Part shown: piece after piece, positions 1 to 7,873 of the stretch | Layout of the letters: every line of letters begins with the position of its first letter | How positions within the stretch are numbered: position 1 is the stretch's first letter | DNA from: an uncultured Candidatus Nemicrothrix sp. | GTDB lineage: Bacteria; Actinomycetota; Acidimicrobiia; Acidimicrobiales; UBA8592 | Length of the DNA: 15,338 nucleotides | Assembly (NCBI GenBank): GCA_913046155.1 | Contig: CAJWRY010000023.1 | Coordinates: 1 to 15,338, forward strand | Direction: 5' to 3' | Made by a program: the position numbers and the translations under genes | Notes under the pieces: model-generated | Seen by the model: only the letters and a program-made list of their open reading frames with translations | Told to the model about the DNA's origin: nothing | The model's database searches: none

Positions 1-45
1 TTAGATAGCGACGTTGGACGGGAAGCTTTGGAGGCTAGAAGATAA
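1..45 (+). CDS. C-terminal end of an upstream gene, probably murF (partial)
   Basis: Frame 1 is open from the first base and encodes 14 residues (LDSDVGREALEARR) before a TAA stop at 43-45. The stop shares its last base with the mraY ATG (TAATG), the same 1-base junction seen between murB and ftsQ. In most dcw clusters the gene before mraY is murF, the ligase that adds D-Ala-D-Ala to the UDP-MurNAc-tripeptide. A short stretch with a VG.E pattern is compatible with a MurF C-terminus. The fragment is too short to identify by sequence, so the name rests on position alone. Confidence 0.5.
   Translation, partial: LDSDVGREALEARR
30..34 (+). promoter_or_regulatory. Shine-Dalgarno site of mraY
   Basis: GGAGG lies ten bases before the mraY ATG at 45, inside the last codons of the upstream gene. 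It supports the 45 start and coupling between the two genes. Confidence 0.7.
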
Positions 46-1094
46 TGATTCGACTCCTACTCGCCGTGACGATATCCACATCAATATCCCTTCTTGGGAC
101 TAAGTACTTAATAAAGTGGCTTTCCTCAAAGGGAATAGGTCAACCCATACGCAAAGATGGACCAGGTGGGCACCAAACGAAAGCAGGGACACCAACCATG
201 GGTGGCATAGCAGTTGTATTAGGGGCTTTCGTTGCTTATATAATTTCAGATTTATACAACGGAATTTATACACGTTCGGGACTCTTCGTGATGCTAGCGA
301 TTCTTGGAGCGGGATTCGTTGGTTTCCTCGATGACTGGATAAAGATCCGTAACGCAAGAAATCTAGGTCTGAACAAAAAAATGAAAATTATAGGCCTTTT
401 GACCGTAGCATTCGGATTCGCGATTCTTATGGCTCTGTTTACTGAAGTTCATACAGAAGTATCATTTACTCGTTGGGATTCCATATCTTTTGATTTAGGA
501 CCAATTGGTTGGGTCTTTTGGGCAGCGTTCATCATCCTTGCAATGAGTAATGCTGTAAACCTAACAGATGGGCTTGATGGTTTGGCCGCTGGCTCATCTA
601 CTCTGTGTTTCAGCGCATTTACAGTCATCTCATTCTGGGCATTTCGGCATCCTGAGATCTATCAGCTTGATCATGCTTTAGATTTAGCAGTTGTTGCTGT
701 CTCGATGCTTGGAGCCTGTGTTGGTTTCTTATGGTGGAATGCTGCGCCTGCAAAAATATTTATGGGGGATACTGGCTCACTAGCCATTGGAACTGGATTA
801 GGCTGCTTGGGGCTGGCAACTAACACTCAACTATTACTTCCAATCATTTGCGGAATCTTTGTACTAGAGACAATCTCTGTAGTTGTTCAAATCGTTGGCT
901 ATAGATGGATGAATCAAAGACGAATTTTTCGTATGGCTCCCTTTCATCACCACTTTGAACTTCAAGGGTGGCCGGAAACAACAGTGATAGTTAGGTTTTG
1001 GATAATCAGTGGATTTTTCGTAGCTATCGCTCTAGGTATCTTCTATGCAGACTTCGTTGAAGTGTCAGATTTTAGAGAAGTGTTTACTCCATGA
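45..1094 (+). CDS. mraY: MraY, phospho-N-acetylmuramoyl-pentapeptide transferase
   Basis: MraY is an integral membrane enzyme that transfers phospho-MurNAc-pentapeptide from UDP to undecaprenyl phosphate, giving lipid I on the inner face of the membrane. The 349-residue length is about normal, and many hydrophobic segments fit the family's ten membrane helices. Visible family motifs are KAGTPTMGG (46-54), the Asp pair of FLDDW (96-97), NLTDGLDGLA (172-181), MGDTGSLA (240-247) with the catalytic-site Asp 241, and the HHH motif at 301-303 in APFHHHFEL. The ATG is preceded by GGAGG. The start overlaps the upstream stop by one base, and the stop overlaps murD by four (ATGA), so translation of the three genes is probably coupled. 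Identification is certain on motifs. Confidence 0.97.
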   Translation: MIRLLLAVTISTSISLLGTKYLIKWLSSKGIGQPIRKDGPGGHQTKAGTPTMGGIAVVLGAFVAYIISDLYNGIYTRSGLFVMLAILGAGFVGFLDDWIKIRNARNLGLNKKMKIIGLLTVAFGFAILMALFTEVHTEVSFTRWDSISFDLGPIGWVFWAAFIILAMSNAVNLTDGLDGLAAGSSTLCFSAFTVISFWAFRHPEIYQLDHALDLAVVAVSMLGACVGFLWWNAAPAKIFMGDTGSLAIGTGLGCLGLATNTQLLLPIICGIFVLETISVVVQIVGYRWMNQRRIFRMAPFHHHFELQGWPETTVIVRFWIISGFFVAIALGIFYADFVEVSDFREVFTP

Positions 1095-2443
1095 GTGGGA
1101 CAACTATTGAAACTGGATCACAGATTGGTATTTATGGCCTTGGCCAGACCGGGCAATCTATTGCGAAGTTTTTAAACAGAAAGGGGTTTTCTATCCACCT
1201 ATTTGATGATTCCCCAACAGAAGAGGCATTGGCAATGGCTAAGAAATTCCGAAGCGAAATTTACTCTTGCAGTGATGATACTGATTGCGAAGAGTACTTG
1301 AAGAGCTTGCAAGCAATTTTCCCAACGCCAGGTTTACCGGATGACCATATTGCACTCAAATTTGCTCAAGATAATGATCTGTTAATTCACGGAGAATTTG
1401 ATTTAGCCCAAATGTATGATGAACGCTCGTGTATTGCTGTGACAGGAACAAACGGGAAGACGACTGTCACGATGATGATAAACCAAATGCTAAATTCAAG
1501 CGGAATAAAAACGAAGGCGGTAGGAAACACCGATACCCCATTAGTTGATGCAATTCAGGATGAATCTCTAGCGAAATTTGTAGTGGAGGCATCCTCCTTT
1601 AGGTTAGGACAGTCTCAGAATTTCGCACCAGACATTGGAGTTTGGTTAAATTTCTCTCCCGACCATCTTGATGTGCACAAAGATCTTGAAAGCTATGAAT
1701 TGGCAAAAGCGCAAATTTGGGGAAACCTATCAGGCGATCAAGTAGCCATTGCTAACGAGGACGATGCAATAGTGATGAGCCATAGGCCTTTTGAGGGAAT
1801 ATTTCGAACATTTGGACTCGATAAAGGTAATAGCAAAGTCTCGAATAACTGCTTGTTTGTTGAGGGGCGCAAATTAATGAAAGTAGAGGAACTTCCTAGA
1901 AGTGCTCCACACGATATTTCTAACGCTCTAGCAGCAGCATTAGCCGCAACGCATGCAGGGGCTGATGATCAAGCAATTACTGAAACGCTAAGACACTTTT
2001 CCTACCTTCCGCATCGAATTGAAATGATTAGTGACCACAAAGGAGTCCGATGGTACGACGATAGTAAATCAACTACACCGCATTCAGTTACTGCTGCTTT
2101 GGAAAGTTTTGACAACGTAATACTTATCATGGGCGGACGCAACAAGGGATTAGACCTAACTGTAATCGCGCCCATGTTGAATCGCGTAAAGCATCTAATC
2201 GCAATAGGGGAAGCATCTAAAGAAATTGAATTGGCTTTTGAAAAAAAAGTTAACGTATCTTTGGCTGAATCTATGCAAGATGCTGTAGAAATAGCTCATA
2301 CTCAAAGTTACTCAGGCGATGTAGTTCTTCTATCTCCGGGTTGTGCATCATTTGATTCGTACAAAAGTTATAAAGAACGGGGTCTTGATTTCGCTATGAA
2401 GGTGAACAATCTCCTTAAAGAGGGAAAAAATGTCAATAATTGA
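1091..2443 (+). CDS. murD: MurD, UDP-N-acetylmuramoyl-L-alanine--D-glutamate ligase
   Basis: MurD is the cytoplasmic ATP-dependent ligase that adds D-Glu to UDP-MurNAc-L-Ala. At 450 residues it has normal length and the three-domain Mur ligase order. An N-terminal UDP-binding Rossmann-like part includes IGIYGLGQTGQS (12-23). The central ATPase domain has the P-loop GTNGKTT (119-125), the EASSF segment and the LNFSPDHLDVH motif. The C-terminal domain has YDDSKSTTPHS, GGRNKGLD and the LLSPGCASFDSYKSYKERG signature. The usual EVSSFQL is EASSFRL here, a mild variation. The ATG overlaps the mraY stop by four bases, with a weak AGAGAAG about 11 bases upstream. The stop lies 14 bases inside ftsW. 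Confidence 0.96.
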   Translation: MSGTTIETGSQIGIYGLGQTGQSIAKFLNRKGFSIHLFDDSPTEEALAMAKKFRSEIYSCSDDTDCEEYLKSLQAIFPTPGLPDDHIALKFAQDNDLLIHGEFDLAQMYDERSCIAVTGTNGKTTVTMMINQMLNSSGIKTKAVGNTDTPLVDAIQDESLAKFVVEASSFRLGQSQNFAPDIGVWLNFSPDHLDVHKDLESYELAKAQIWGNLSGDQVAIANEDDAIVMSHRPFEGIFRTFGLDKGNSKVSNNCLFVEGRKLMKVEELPRSAPHDISNALAAALAATHAGADDQAITETLRHFSYLPHRIEMISDHKGVRWYDDSKSTTPHSVTAALESFDNVILIMGGRNKGLDLTVIAPMLNRVKHLIAIGEASKEIELAFEKKVNVSLAESMQDAVEIAHTQSYSGDVVLLSPGCASFDSYKSYKERGLDFAMKVNNLLKEGKNVNN

Positions 2444-3620
2444 TCAACCAAACACGAATTCCTTCTCGCAAAGCATTAAAAACGTTTTGTTTGCAACGTT
2501 GAAATCATCAGAAAAGGGAAACAGGCCATCTAAAAATACGTGGACTCCAACCCAACGAAATCTGATTTATATAGTGCTCGTCTTAAACATATTCGGTATC
2601 GCTATGATCCTTTCAGCAGGTTCCGTTGTTGCAAGTCAGGAAGGCATAGGGGAATTCTCATATGCTATGAGACAATCAATATGGTTTATCCTAGGTTTGG
2701 GGGCGCTTTACTGTGCCTCAAAGTTCGATTATAGAAATCTCAAACTTCTTGCACGGCCTTTACTATATGGAACTTATTTCTTGATGTTTTTGCTTTACAC
2801 CCCTTTAGGTGTTCAAGGAGGTGGCGCAACACGTTGGATTGCTATTTCTGGCATATCATTTCAGCCATCCGAAATCTTGAAGATCGCAACTGTGATTCTT
2901 ACTGCGCAGGTTATTTCAGATTATCAAAAGGACCTACGAAACAAACGCGCTTATGGTGAACCATTCTTTGCGCTATTTCCCGCGATGGTAATGTTATTTA
3001 GTCAACCAGATTACGGGACAATGTGTCTTATATTTTTCCTTCTCGGTTCAATTCTTTACCTTGGCGGAATCCCGCTGGATAGACTCTTCAAGTTTGGTTT
3101 AATTCTGACCCCCCTACTGCTTCTCGGTGCTATTGCTGCGCCGTATAGGAGGAAACGGTTACTAGCGGTGCTAAATCCAGAGGGTGATGCGCTCAATTCA
3201 GGATGGCAGACGCTCCAATCGCTGACGGGAATAAGTAACGGTGGGCTGTTGGGCGTAGGTCCCGGTTCTAGTAAGTCTAAATGGTGGACTCCAGAGACAC
3301 ACACGGATTTTATATTTACTGTAATTGCAGAAGAGATGGGTCTGTTTGGATCCCTTATCGTGTTATCACTTTTCGTGGGTTTGGTTCTTTTCGGGGTTCA
3401 GATAGCGAAGCAGTCTCGCGACAAATTCGGCTATCTAATAGCGATGGGTATAACAAGTTGGTTTGCTGTTCAAGCATTAGTCAATATCGGAGTAACAATT
3501 GGACAAATGCCCAATACAGGGTTGCCACTCCCATTCATATCGTATGGTGGTAGCTCACTTGTGGTAGGCATGGCGGCAATTGGGATAATGATTAATATAG
3601 GGCAGCCGAGGAAAAGATGA
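2430..3620 (+). CDS. ftsW: FtsW, SEDS-family septal peptidoglycan polymerase
   Basis: FtsW is a polytopic SEDS glycosyltransferase that polymerises lipid II at the septum together with a class B penicillin-binding protein. The 396-residue protein starts with a hydrophilic, presumably cytoplasmic extension of about 40 residues, followed by about ten hydrophobic segments. Family motifs are RWI...FQPSEILK (135-151), QPDYGT (192-197), ISNGGLLGVGPGSSKS (268-283), ETHTDFIF (289-296) with the Asp (293) of the segment thought to be essential in SEDS enzymes, and GLPLPFISYGGSS (364-376). RodA belongs to the same family, but the position between murD and murG favours FtsW. The ATG lies 14 bases inside murD and has GAGGG at 2420-2424. 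The stop overlaps murG by four bases. Confidence 0.94.
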   Translation: MSIIDQPNTNSFSQSIKNVLFATLKSSEKGNRPSKNTWTPTQRNLIYIVLVLNIFGIAMILSAGSVVASQEGIGEFSYAMRQSIWFILGLGALYCASKFDYRNLKLLARPLLYGTYFLMFLLYTPLGVQGGGATRWIAISGISFQPSEILKIATVILTAQVISDYQKDLRNKRAYGEPFFALFPAMVMLFSQPDYGTMCLIFFLLGSILYLGGIPLDRLFKFGLILTPLLLLGAIAAPYRRKRLLAVLNPEGDALNSGWQTLQSLTGISNGGLLGVGPGSSKSKWWTPETHTDFIFTVIAEEMGLFGSLIVLSLFVGLVLFGVQIAKQSRDKFGYLIAMGITSWFAVQALVNIGVTIGQMPNTGLPLPFISYGGSSLVVGMAAIGIMINIGQPRKR

Positions 3621-4714
3621 GCGAGTCCTTTGCAGTAATCGCTGGCGGCGGAACTGCCGGACATTTATATCCTGGTTTAGCAGTCGCAGAAGCTCTTGTT
3701 TCTTTAGGCAAGGAAAGAACTGAGATTCATTTCTTTACCAGCGATAGGGACATTGATAACAGGCTACTAACAGCTGCTAATTTCCAATTCACTCCATTGA
3801 AAGGAAATGGGTTGGCGCGCAGGAATATTTTATCCTCGATTAAAGCAGTAATTCCCTTGATCAAATCAACTGTTTTCGCTTACCGATATGTCAGAGAGTC
3901 TAAACCTAAAGTCATACTATCTTTAGGTGGTTTTGCAGCAGTACCTGGATCAGTTGCAGGGCTATTAACTGGAACACCCGTTGTGCTCCATGAACAGAAC
4001 TCTGTGCCTGGTAGTGCTAACAAACTAATAAGTAAATGGGTGAAGAAATCAGCTGTTTCATACCAGAATACTGAGCTATCTCGAAGCGTCTATACGGGTA
4101 ATCCAGTGCGGAAAGAAGTCACTGATCTGAACTCAAACGATCAGTCTCTGCATCGAAGCCAACTCAGAATTCCAAAAGAAAATAAATTAGTAGTTATTAC
4201 AGGTGGCTCTTTAGGTTCTTTGAAGATAAATAAGTCAATAGTGAAAGCTTTGCCTGATTTAGAAGAGGTCCCAAATCTTACGATTTACCACATAATCGGA
4301 AGCAGGGACTGGAAAGAGATGGGTTACCTGAGTAGCGAGATGAAGATCGATTACAGAGCTGTTGAGTATGAGGAACAAATGCCAATAGTGCTTAATTCGG
4401 CTGACCTAATTGTTTCTCGTGCTGGAGGTTCAATCACTGCCGAAATCAATTTGTTGGGGCTCCCCTCTATTCTTATACCTTTGCCCAGTGCACCCGGTGA
4501 CCATCAAACCAAAAACGCTGAATCATTAGCGGTGGATGGTAGAGCAGTGATTATCCCAGATGAGAACTGTACGGGTGACCGAATCGCCGCAGAGATCAAG
4601 AGTATTGTTCTAAATGAGGAGCGCTTGATGAAAATGGCAAAAGTAAGACAACCTAAATCGGAAAAGAATGCCGCTGAAAAGATCGCTACATTACTGATTG
4701 AGGTTGCCAAGTGA
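3617..4714 (+). CDS. murG: MurG, UDP-GlcNAc:lipid I N-acetylglucosaminyltransferase
   Basis: MurG is the peripheral membrane GT28 transferase that adds GlcNAc to lipid I, giving lipid II. The 365-residue protein has the two Rossmann-like halves of the family. N-terminal motifs are GGGTAGHLYPG (10-20), LSLGGFAAVPG (101-111) and HEQNSVPGSAN (125-135). C-terminal motifs are TGGSLGS (195-201), SRAGGSITAEI (267-277) and PSAPGDHQTKNA (290-301), which form the UDP-GlcNAc pocket. The loop reads GGTAGH rather than the GGTGGH common elsewhere; I recall TAGH as usual in actinobacteria. GAGGA at 3608-3612 precedes the ATG. The gene overlaps ftsW by four bases (ATGA) and murC by four (GTGA). Confidence 0.96.
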   Translation: MSESFAVIAGGGTAGHLYPGLAVAEALVSLGKERTEIHFFTSDRDIDNRLLTAANFQFTPLKGNGLARRNILSSIKAVIPLIKSTVFAYRYVRESKPKVILSLGGFAAVPGSVAGLLTGTPVVLHEQNSVPGSANKLISKWVKKSAVSYQNTELSRSVYTGNPVRKEVTDLNSNDQSLHRSQLRIPKENKLVVITGGSLGSLKINKSIVKALPDLEEVPNLTIYHIIGSRDWKEMGYLSSEMKIDYRAVEYEEQMPIVLNSADLIVSRAGGSITAEINLLGLPSILIPLPSAPGDHQTKNAESLAVDGRAVIIPDENCTGDRIAAEIKSIVLNEERLMKMAKVRQPKSEKNAAEKIATLLIEVAK

Positions 4715-6108
4715 CAGAGTCAGAGCAACGTCTTATTGTAGATTTGGATACTCCGGCCAGCATTCACATCGTTGGAATTGGTGGAGCCGGGATGAGGTCT
4801 ATTGCAAATGTTCTGGCCGATATGGGTCATGATGTTTCAGGAAGCGACCTTAAATATTCCCCTGGGCTTGATCAGTTGAAGAGCAAGGGAATAAATGTCA
4901 CAATCGGGCACTCCAAGTCAAACTTTGCAAATCCGAAAATTTTGACTAAATCTACAGCTATTCCTGAAGGAAACCCAGAGGTTGCTGCCGCTTTAGCAAC
5001 AGGTACTCCAGTATTGACTCGTGCGCAGATAATGGCTGCGATAACAGCGAAGAAGAACTCTATAGTGGTCGCTGGTACGCACGGTAAAACGACTACCTCA
5101 TCAATTCTATCCGTGCTGTTATCTGCTGCAGATACTAAACCTTCGTTTCTCATCGGCGGCGACTTAAATGAGATAGGTTGCGGTGCTCTCTGGAATAAGA
5201 CTTCGGATCTTCTTGTCGTCGAAGGTGATGAATCAGACGGTTCTTTCTTAGAGTTAGATTCAGATATTTCAATAATCACAAGTGTTGAATCAGATCACTT
5301 GGCCTATTACAAAGATGATTCGAAGCTCAAGGATGCTTTCAGGGAATTCGCAACAAAAACTAGAGGGATAGTTTATTTATACGGAGATTCACCTGAAACT
5401 CAATATCTGAAAGATCTTCCGAATATCCGAACCTATGGGAAAGCACTGAACAGTACTTACCAAATCAGGAACTACATAGGAAAGCGATTTTCGTCTTCCT
5501 TTGAAATCGTGTGCGAAGGGGAAGTTATTGGGACTTTTGATTTAGCTAGTCCCGGTTTCCACAATGCTTTAAATGCCACAGTGGCAGTGGCTGTTGCAGT
5601 TGATTTGGGGCTCAGTATAGAGAAGATCAAAAAGGGAATCTCACAGTTCGCTGGAGTAGCCCGAAGGTTTCAATACAGAGGTGAAATAAATGGGGTTTCC
5701 TTTATTGATGACTATGCGCATCTCCCGACTGAAGTGGAATCTGCTTTGGAAGCAGCGAAAGAGGGTGAATGGAACAGGGTTATCGCAGTATTTCAACCAC
5801 ATCGCTTTACTAGAACAAATGATTTAGCCCCTGCTTTTTCAAATTGCTTTCAAGATGCCGACGAAATCATTATTACTGGCATATATTCTGCAGGGGAGAA
5901 GGCAATACCAGGAGTTACAGGGAAACTAGTTGCGGATGCGGTGGCGTCAACAACAACTGTGAAGAACGTTCGTTATTGTGAGCATCGTGAAGACCTGATT
6001 ATCCTTCTGCAGGAATTGCTTGACGAAGGGGACCTTTGTCTGACTTTGGGAGCAGGGGACCTTACGAATATCCCAGACCAGCTACTGGGAGCGTTAGAAG
6101 ATGGATGA
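4711..6108 (+). CDS. murC: MurC, UDP-N-acetylmuramate--L-alanine ligase
   Basis: MurC adds L-Ala to UDP-MurNAc, the first peptide step of precursor synthesis. The 465-residue protein has IHIVGIGGAGM (18-28) for the uridine nucleotide, the ATP P-loop GTHGKTTT (122-129), EGDESDGSFL (171-180), SVESDHLAYY (191-200) and FQPHRFTRT (361-369). The C-terminal-domain motif reads DDYAHLPTEV (333-342) where most MurC proteins have DDYxHHPTE, so one conserved His is Leu. The start is GTG within GTGA at the murG stop. GAGG at 4700-4703 is suitably placed, and no ATG start upstream is supported. The stop lies eight bases inside murB. Confidence 0.95.
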   Translation: MTESEQRLIVDLDTPASIHIVGIGGAGMRSIANVLADMGHDVSGSDLKYSPGLDQLKSKGINVTIGHSKSNFANPKILTKSTAIPEGNPEVAAALATGTPVLTRAQIMAAITAKKNSIVVAGTHGKTTTSSILSVLLSAADTKPSFLIGGDLNEIGCGALWNKTSDLLVVEGDESDGSFLELDSDISIITSVESDHLAYYKDDSKLKDAFREFATKTRGIVYLYGDSPETQYLKDLPNIRTYGKALNSTYQIRNYIGKRFSSSFEIVCEGEVIGTFDLASPGFHNALNATVAVAVAVDLGLSIEKIKKGISQFAGVARRFQYRGEINGVSFIDDYAHLPTEVESALEAAKEGEWNRVIAVFQPHRFTRTNDLAPAFSNCFQDADEIIITGIYSAGEKAIPGVTGKLVADAVASTTTVKNVRYCEHREDLIILLQELLDEGDLCLTLGAGDLTNIPDQLLGALEDG

Positions 6109-7018
6109 TAAATGGACAGAGATTTCTCAGCTGATAAATCGGAAATTTCGTCGCGAAGCGACTAGCTGTGACTACGAAGTAGGTTTGCTGACAACTTATA
6201 GGACTATCGGTAGATGTTCTTTGTTTCTTAAAGCGGAAAACAAGAAAGAGCTAAACCATGCTTTAGATATCTGTAGGCAAAAGGATATAGAGGTAGCAGT
6301 TATAGGCAACGGTTCCAATCTCTTAATTTCAGACGATGGCTTTGAAGGATTGATAATCAAACTAGGTTCTGAATTTGAAGAAGTTAACATTATTGAAGGG
6401 CATGCGTATGTTGGCGGGGCTGCGAAACTTCCTGTAGTAGCAAGATCAACATCTTCAAAGGGTCTTACTGGTTTTGAATGGGCTGTTGGAGTTCCGGGAA
6501 CTATAGGAGGCGCTGTCAAGATGAATGCAGGCGGTCATGGTTCCGACATGGAAGCAAGTATTGAGTCAGTTGATGTGCTTGATACGAAAACCAGCCTAAC
6601 GAAGACGTTATATCCGAATGAGCTTCTATTCGGATACCGACAATCCTCAATATCTAGAAACCAGCTAGTTACTAATGCAGTGCTAAAACTTTCAGAAGGG
6701 AATCCTGAAGAATCCTCCGAAGCAATCAAAGAAATCGTACGTTGGAGATTAGCGAACCAACCAGGTGGGCAGAACGCTGGATCAGTATTTACAAATCCAA
6801 AGGACAAATCAGCTGGAAGACTTATCGAAGATTCTGGGTGCAAAGGAATGAGGGTAGGGAGCGCAGAAGTCTCAACCAAGCATGCGAACTTTATTCAGGT
6901 TGACGTCGGTGGTAAAGCCCAAGATATTAGAGATTTGATGGAGCTTGTTTCAGAGTCCGTATATTCAAAATTTGGAATTCTTCTGACTGCAGAAACTGAA
7001 ATGATTGGTTTTGGTTAA
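6101..7018 (+). CDS. murB: MurB, UDP-N-acetylenolpyruvoylglucosamine reductase
   Basis: MurB is a cytoplasmic FAD enzyme that reduces UDP-GlcNAc-enolpyruvate to UDP-MurNAc with NADPH. At 305 residues it fits the shorter (type II) MurB class. FAD-binding motifs are IGNGSNLL (68-75) and the stretch GFEWAVGVPGTIGGAVKMNAG at 124-144. The substrate and catalytic residues are visible as FGYRQS (177-182, Arg 180), the proton-donor Ser 228 in NAGSVFTNP, and the Glu near the C-terminus (298/300) in AETEMIG. The ATG at 6101 has GGGAG at 6087-6091 and overlaps murC by eight bases. The ATG four bases later is in another frame. In Streptomyces and mycobacteria murB lies outside the dcw cluster; here it sits between murC and ftsQ. 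Confidence 0.95.
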   Translation: MDDKWTEISQLINRKFRREATSCDYEVGLLTTYRTIGRCSLFLKAENKKELNHALDICRQKDIEVAVIGNGSNLLISDDGFEGLIIKLGSEFEEVNIIEGHAYVGGAAKLPVVARSTSSKGLTGFEWAVGVPGTIGGAVKMNAGGHGSDMEASIESVDVLDTKTSLTKTLYPNELLFGYRQSSISRNQLVTNAVLKLSEGNPEESSEAIKEIVRWRLANQPGGQNAGSVFTNPKDKSAGRLIEDSGCKGMRVGSAEVSTKHANFIQVDVGGKAQDIRDLMELVSESVYSKFGILLTAETEMIGFG

Positions 7019-7797
7019 TGACAGATATTGATCCTCGAATACAAGAACGACGTATTGAAATAATAAGAGCTAAGGGAAAGAAGAGATTGCGAATACTACT
7101 AATGCTGGTTCTGTTAATACTTATTTCATTAGCAGCAGTATTGATATCTAAAAGTTCCCTCCTTGATGTGAATGAAGTAGTTGTTATAGGTGTCGACAGT
7201 GAATTAGAGGAGCTGATAGTAGCTGTCGCAAATATCCCAGAGTCTAAACCTTTACTTGAGGTTGATACTGGAGCTATCTCAGCGCGGATTAAAAAAATAC
7301 CAATTGTTAAAAGTGCAAAAGTTAGTCGATCGTTCGGGGGTAAAGTGACTGTGTCAGTGACGCTGCGCAAACCTTCTGTCCTCCTTTCAAACTCAGGTCA
7401 ATGGTTCCTAATTGACTTGGACGGAAGGGTGCTTGAGCGGGTACCAGAATTACCCTCCAGTCTGGACTACCCGATAGTCGAAGGGGATTTCAATGATTTG
7501 AAGGTGGGGGAATGGGTCCCTGAACAGGCATTATTCGCAATTGAGTTAGCTGCAAACCTTCCGCCGGTTCTGTTAGCGGATGTCTCGTTTGTGTCACCCG
7601 GTGACGAAATTGAGTTGATGCTCTTTGGCGAAGGAAAGATACTATTCGGAGACAGTGAAGAGCTTGAATCAAAAATACTCGCTGCATCAACTATTCTTGA
7701 TCAAGTTGATTTAACCGAGTTGATCCATATTGACGTTCGAACCCCTGACAAGCCAGTGTTGTGTCGTTCATTCGAATGCTCGTACGATTCTAAATAA
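7018..7797 (+). CDS. ftsQ: FtsQ/DivIB, cell division membrane protein with POTRA domain
   Basis: FtsQ is a bitopic divisome protein that links early and late division proteins. The 259-residue protein shows a short basic cytoplasmic tail (1-23), one membrane segment (about 24-44, a Leu/Ile/Ala run), a POTRA domain (about 47-116) containing SSLLDVNEVVVIGV and IPIVKSAKVSRS, and an extracytoplasmic beta domain (about 118-245) with GQWFLIDLDGRVLE. Low sequence conservation is normal for this family, and topology plus position make the call. The last residues contain two Cys (249 and 254, CRSFEC) on the extracytoplasmic side. The ATG shares one base with the murB TAA. A 76-base gap separates the gene from ftsZ. 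Confidence 0.9.
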   Translation: MTDIDPRIQERRIEIIRAKGKKRLRILLMLVLLILISLAAVLISKSSLLDVNEVVVIGVDSELEELIVAVANIPESKPLLEVDTGAISARIKKIPIVKSAKVSRSFGGKVTVSVTLRKPSVLLSNSGQWFLIDLDGRVLERVPELPSSLDYPIVEGDFNDLKVGEWVPEQALFAIELAANLPPVLLADVSFVSPGDEIELMLFGEGKILFGDSEELESKILAASTILDQVDLTELIHIDVRTPDKPVLCRSFECSYDSK

Positions 7798-7873
7798 CGC
7801 ATAAGCGAAGATTAAATCGGTTCACGAACAGTTAATCTGTATCAAAGAAGAAAAGTCTCTAAAGGAGTGTGAT
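7798..7873 (+). other. Intergenic gap between ftsQ and ftsZ
   Basis: This 76-base stretch is the first real break in a run of overlapping genes. It ends with the ftsZ ribosome binding site. I see no convincing -35/-10 pair and no strong hairpin. In other actinobacteria ftsZ promoters occur inside or downstream of ftsQ, so a separate ftsZ promoter here is plausible but not shown by the sequence. Confidence 0.4.
7861..7867 (+). promoter_or_regulatory. Strong Shine-Dalgarno site of ftsZ
   Basis: AAAGGAG lies six bases before the ATG at 7874. It is the closest match to the anti-SD consensus in the window, consistent with FtsZ being needed in far larger amounts than its neighbours. Confidence 0.75.

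Noticed and set aside
7828..7840. Small inverted repeat ACAG-TTAAT-CTGT in the ftsQ-ftsZ gap as an operator
   Set aside because: Four-base arms are expected by chance and no second copy was seen.
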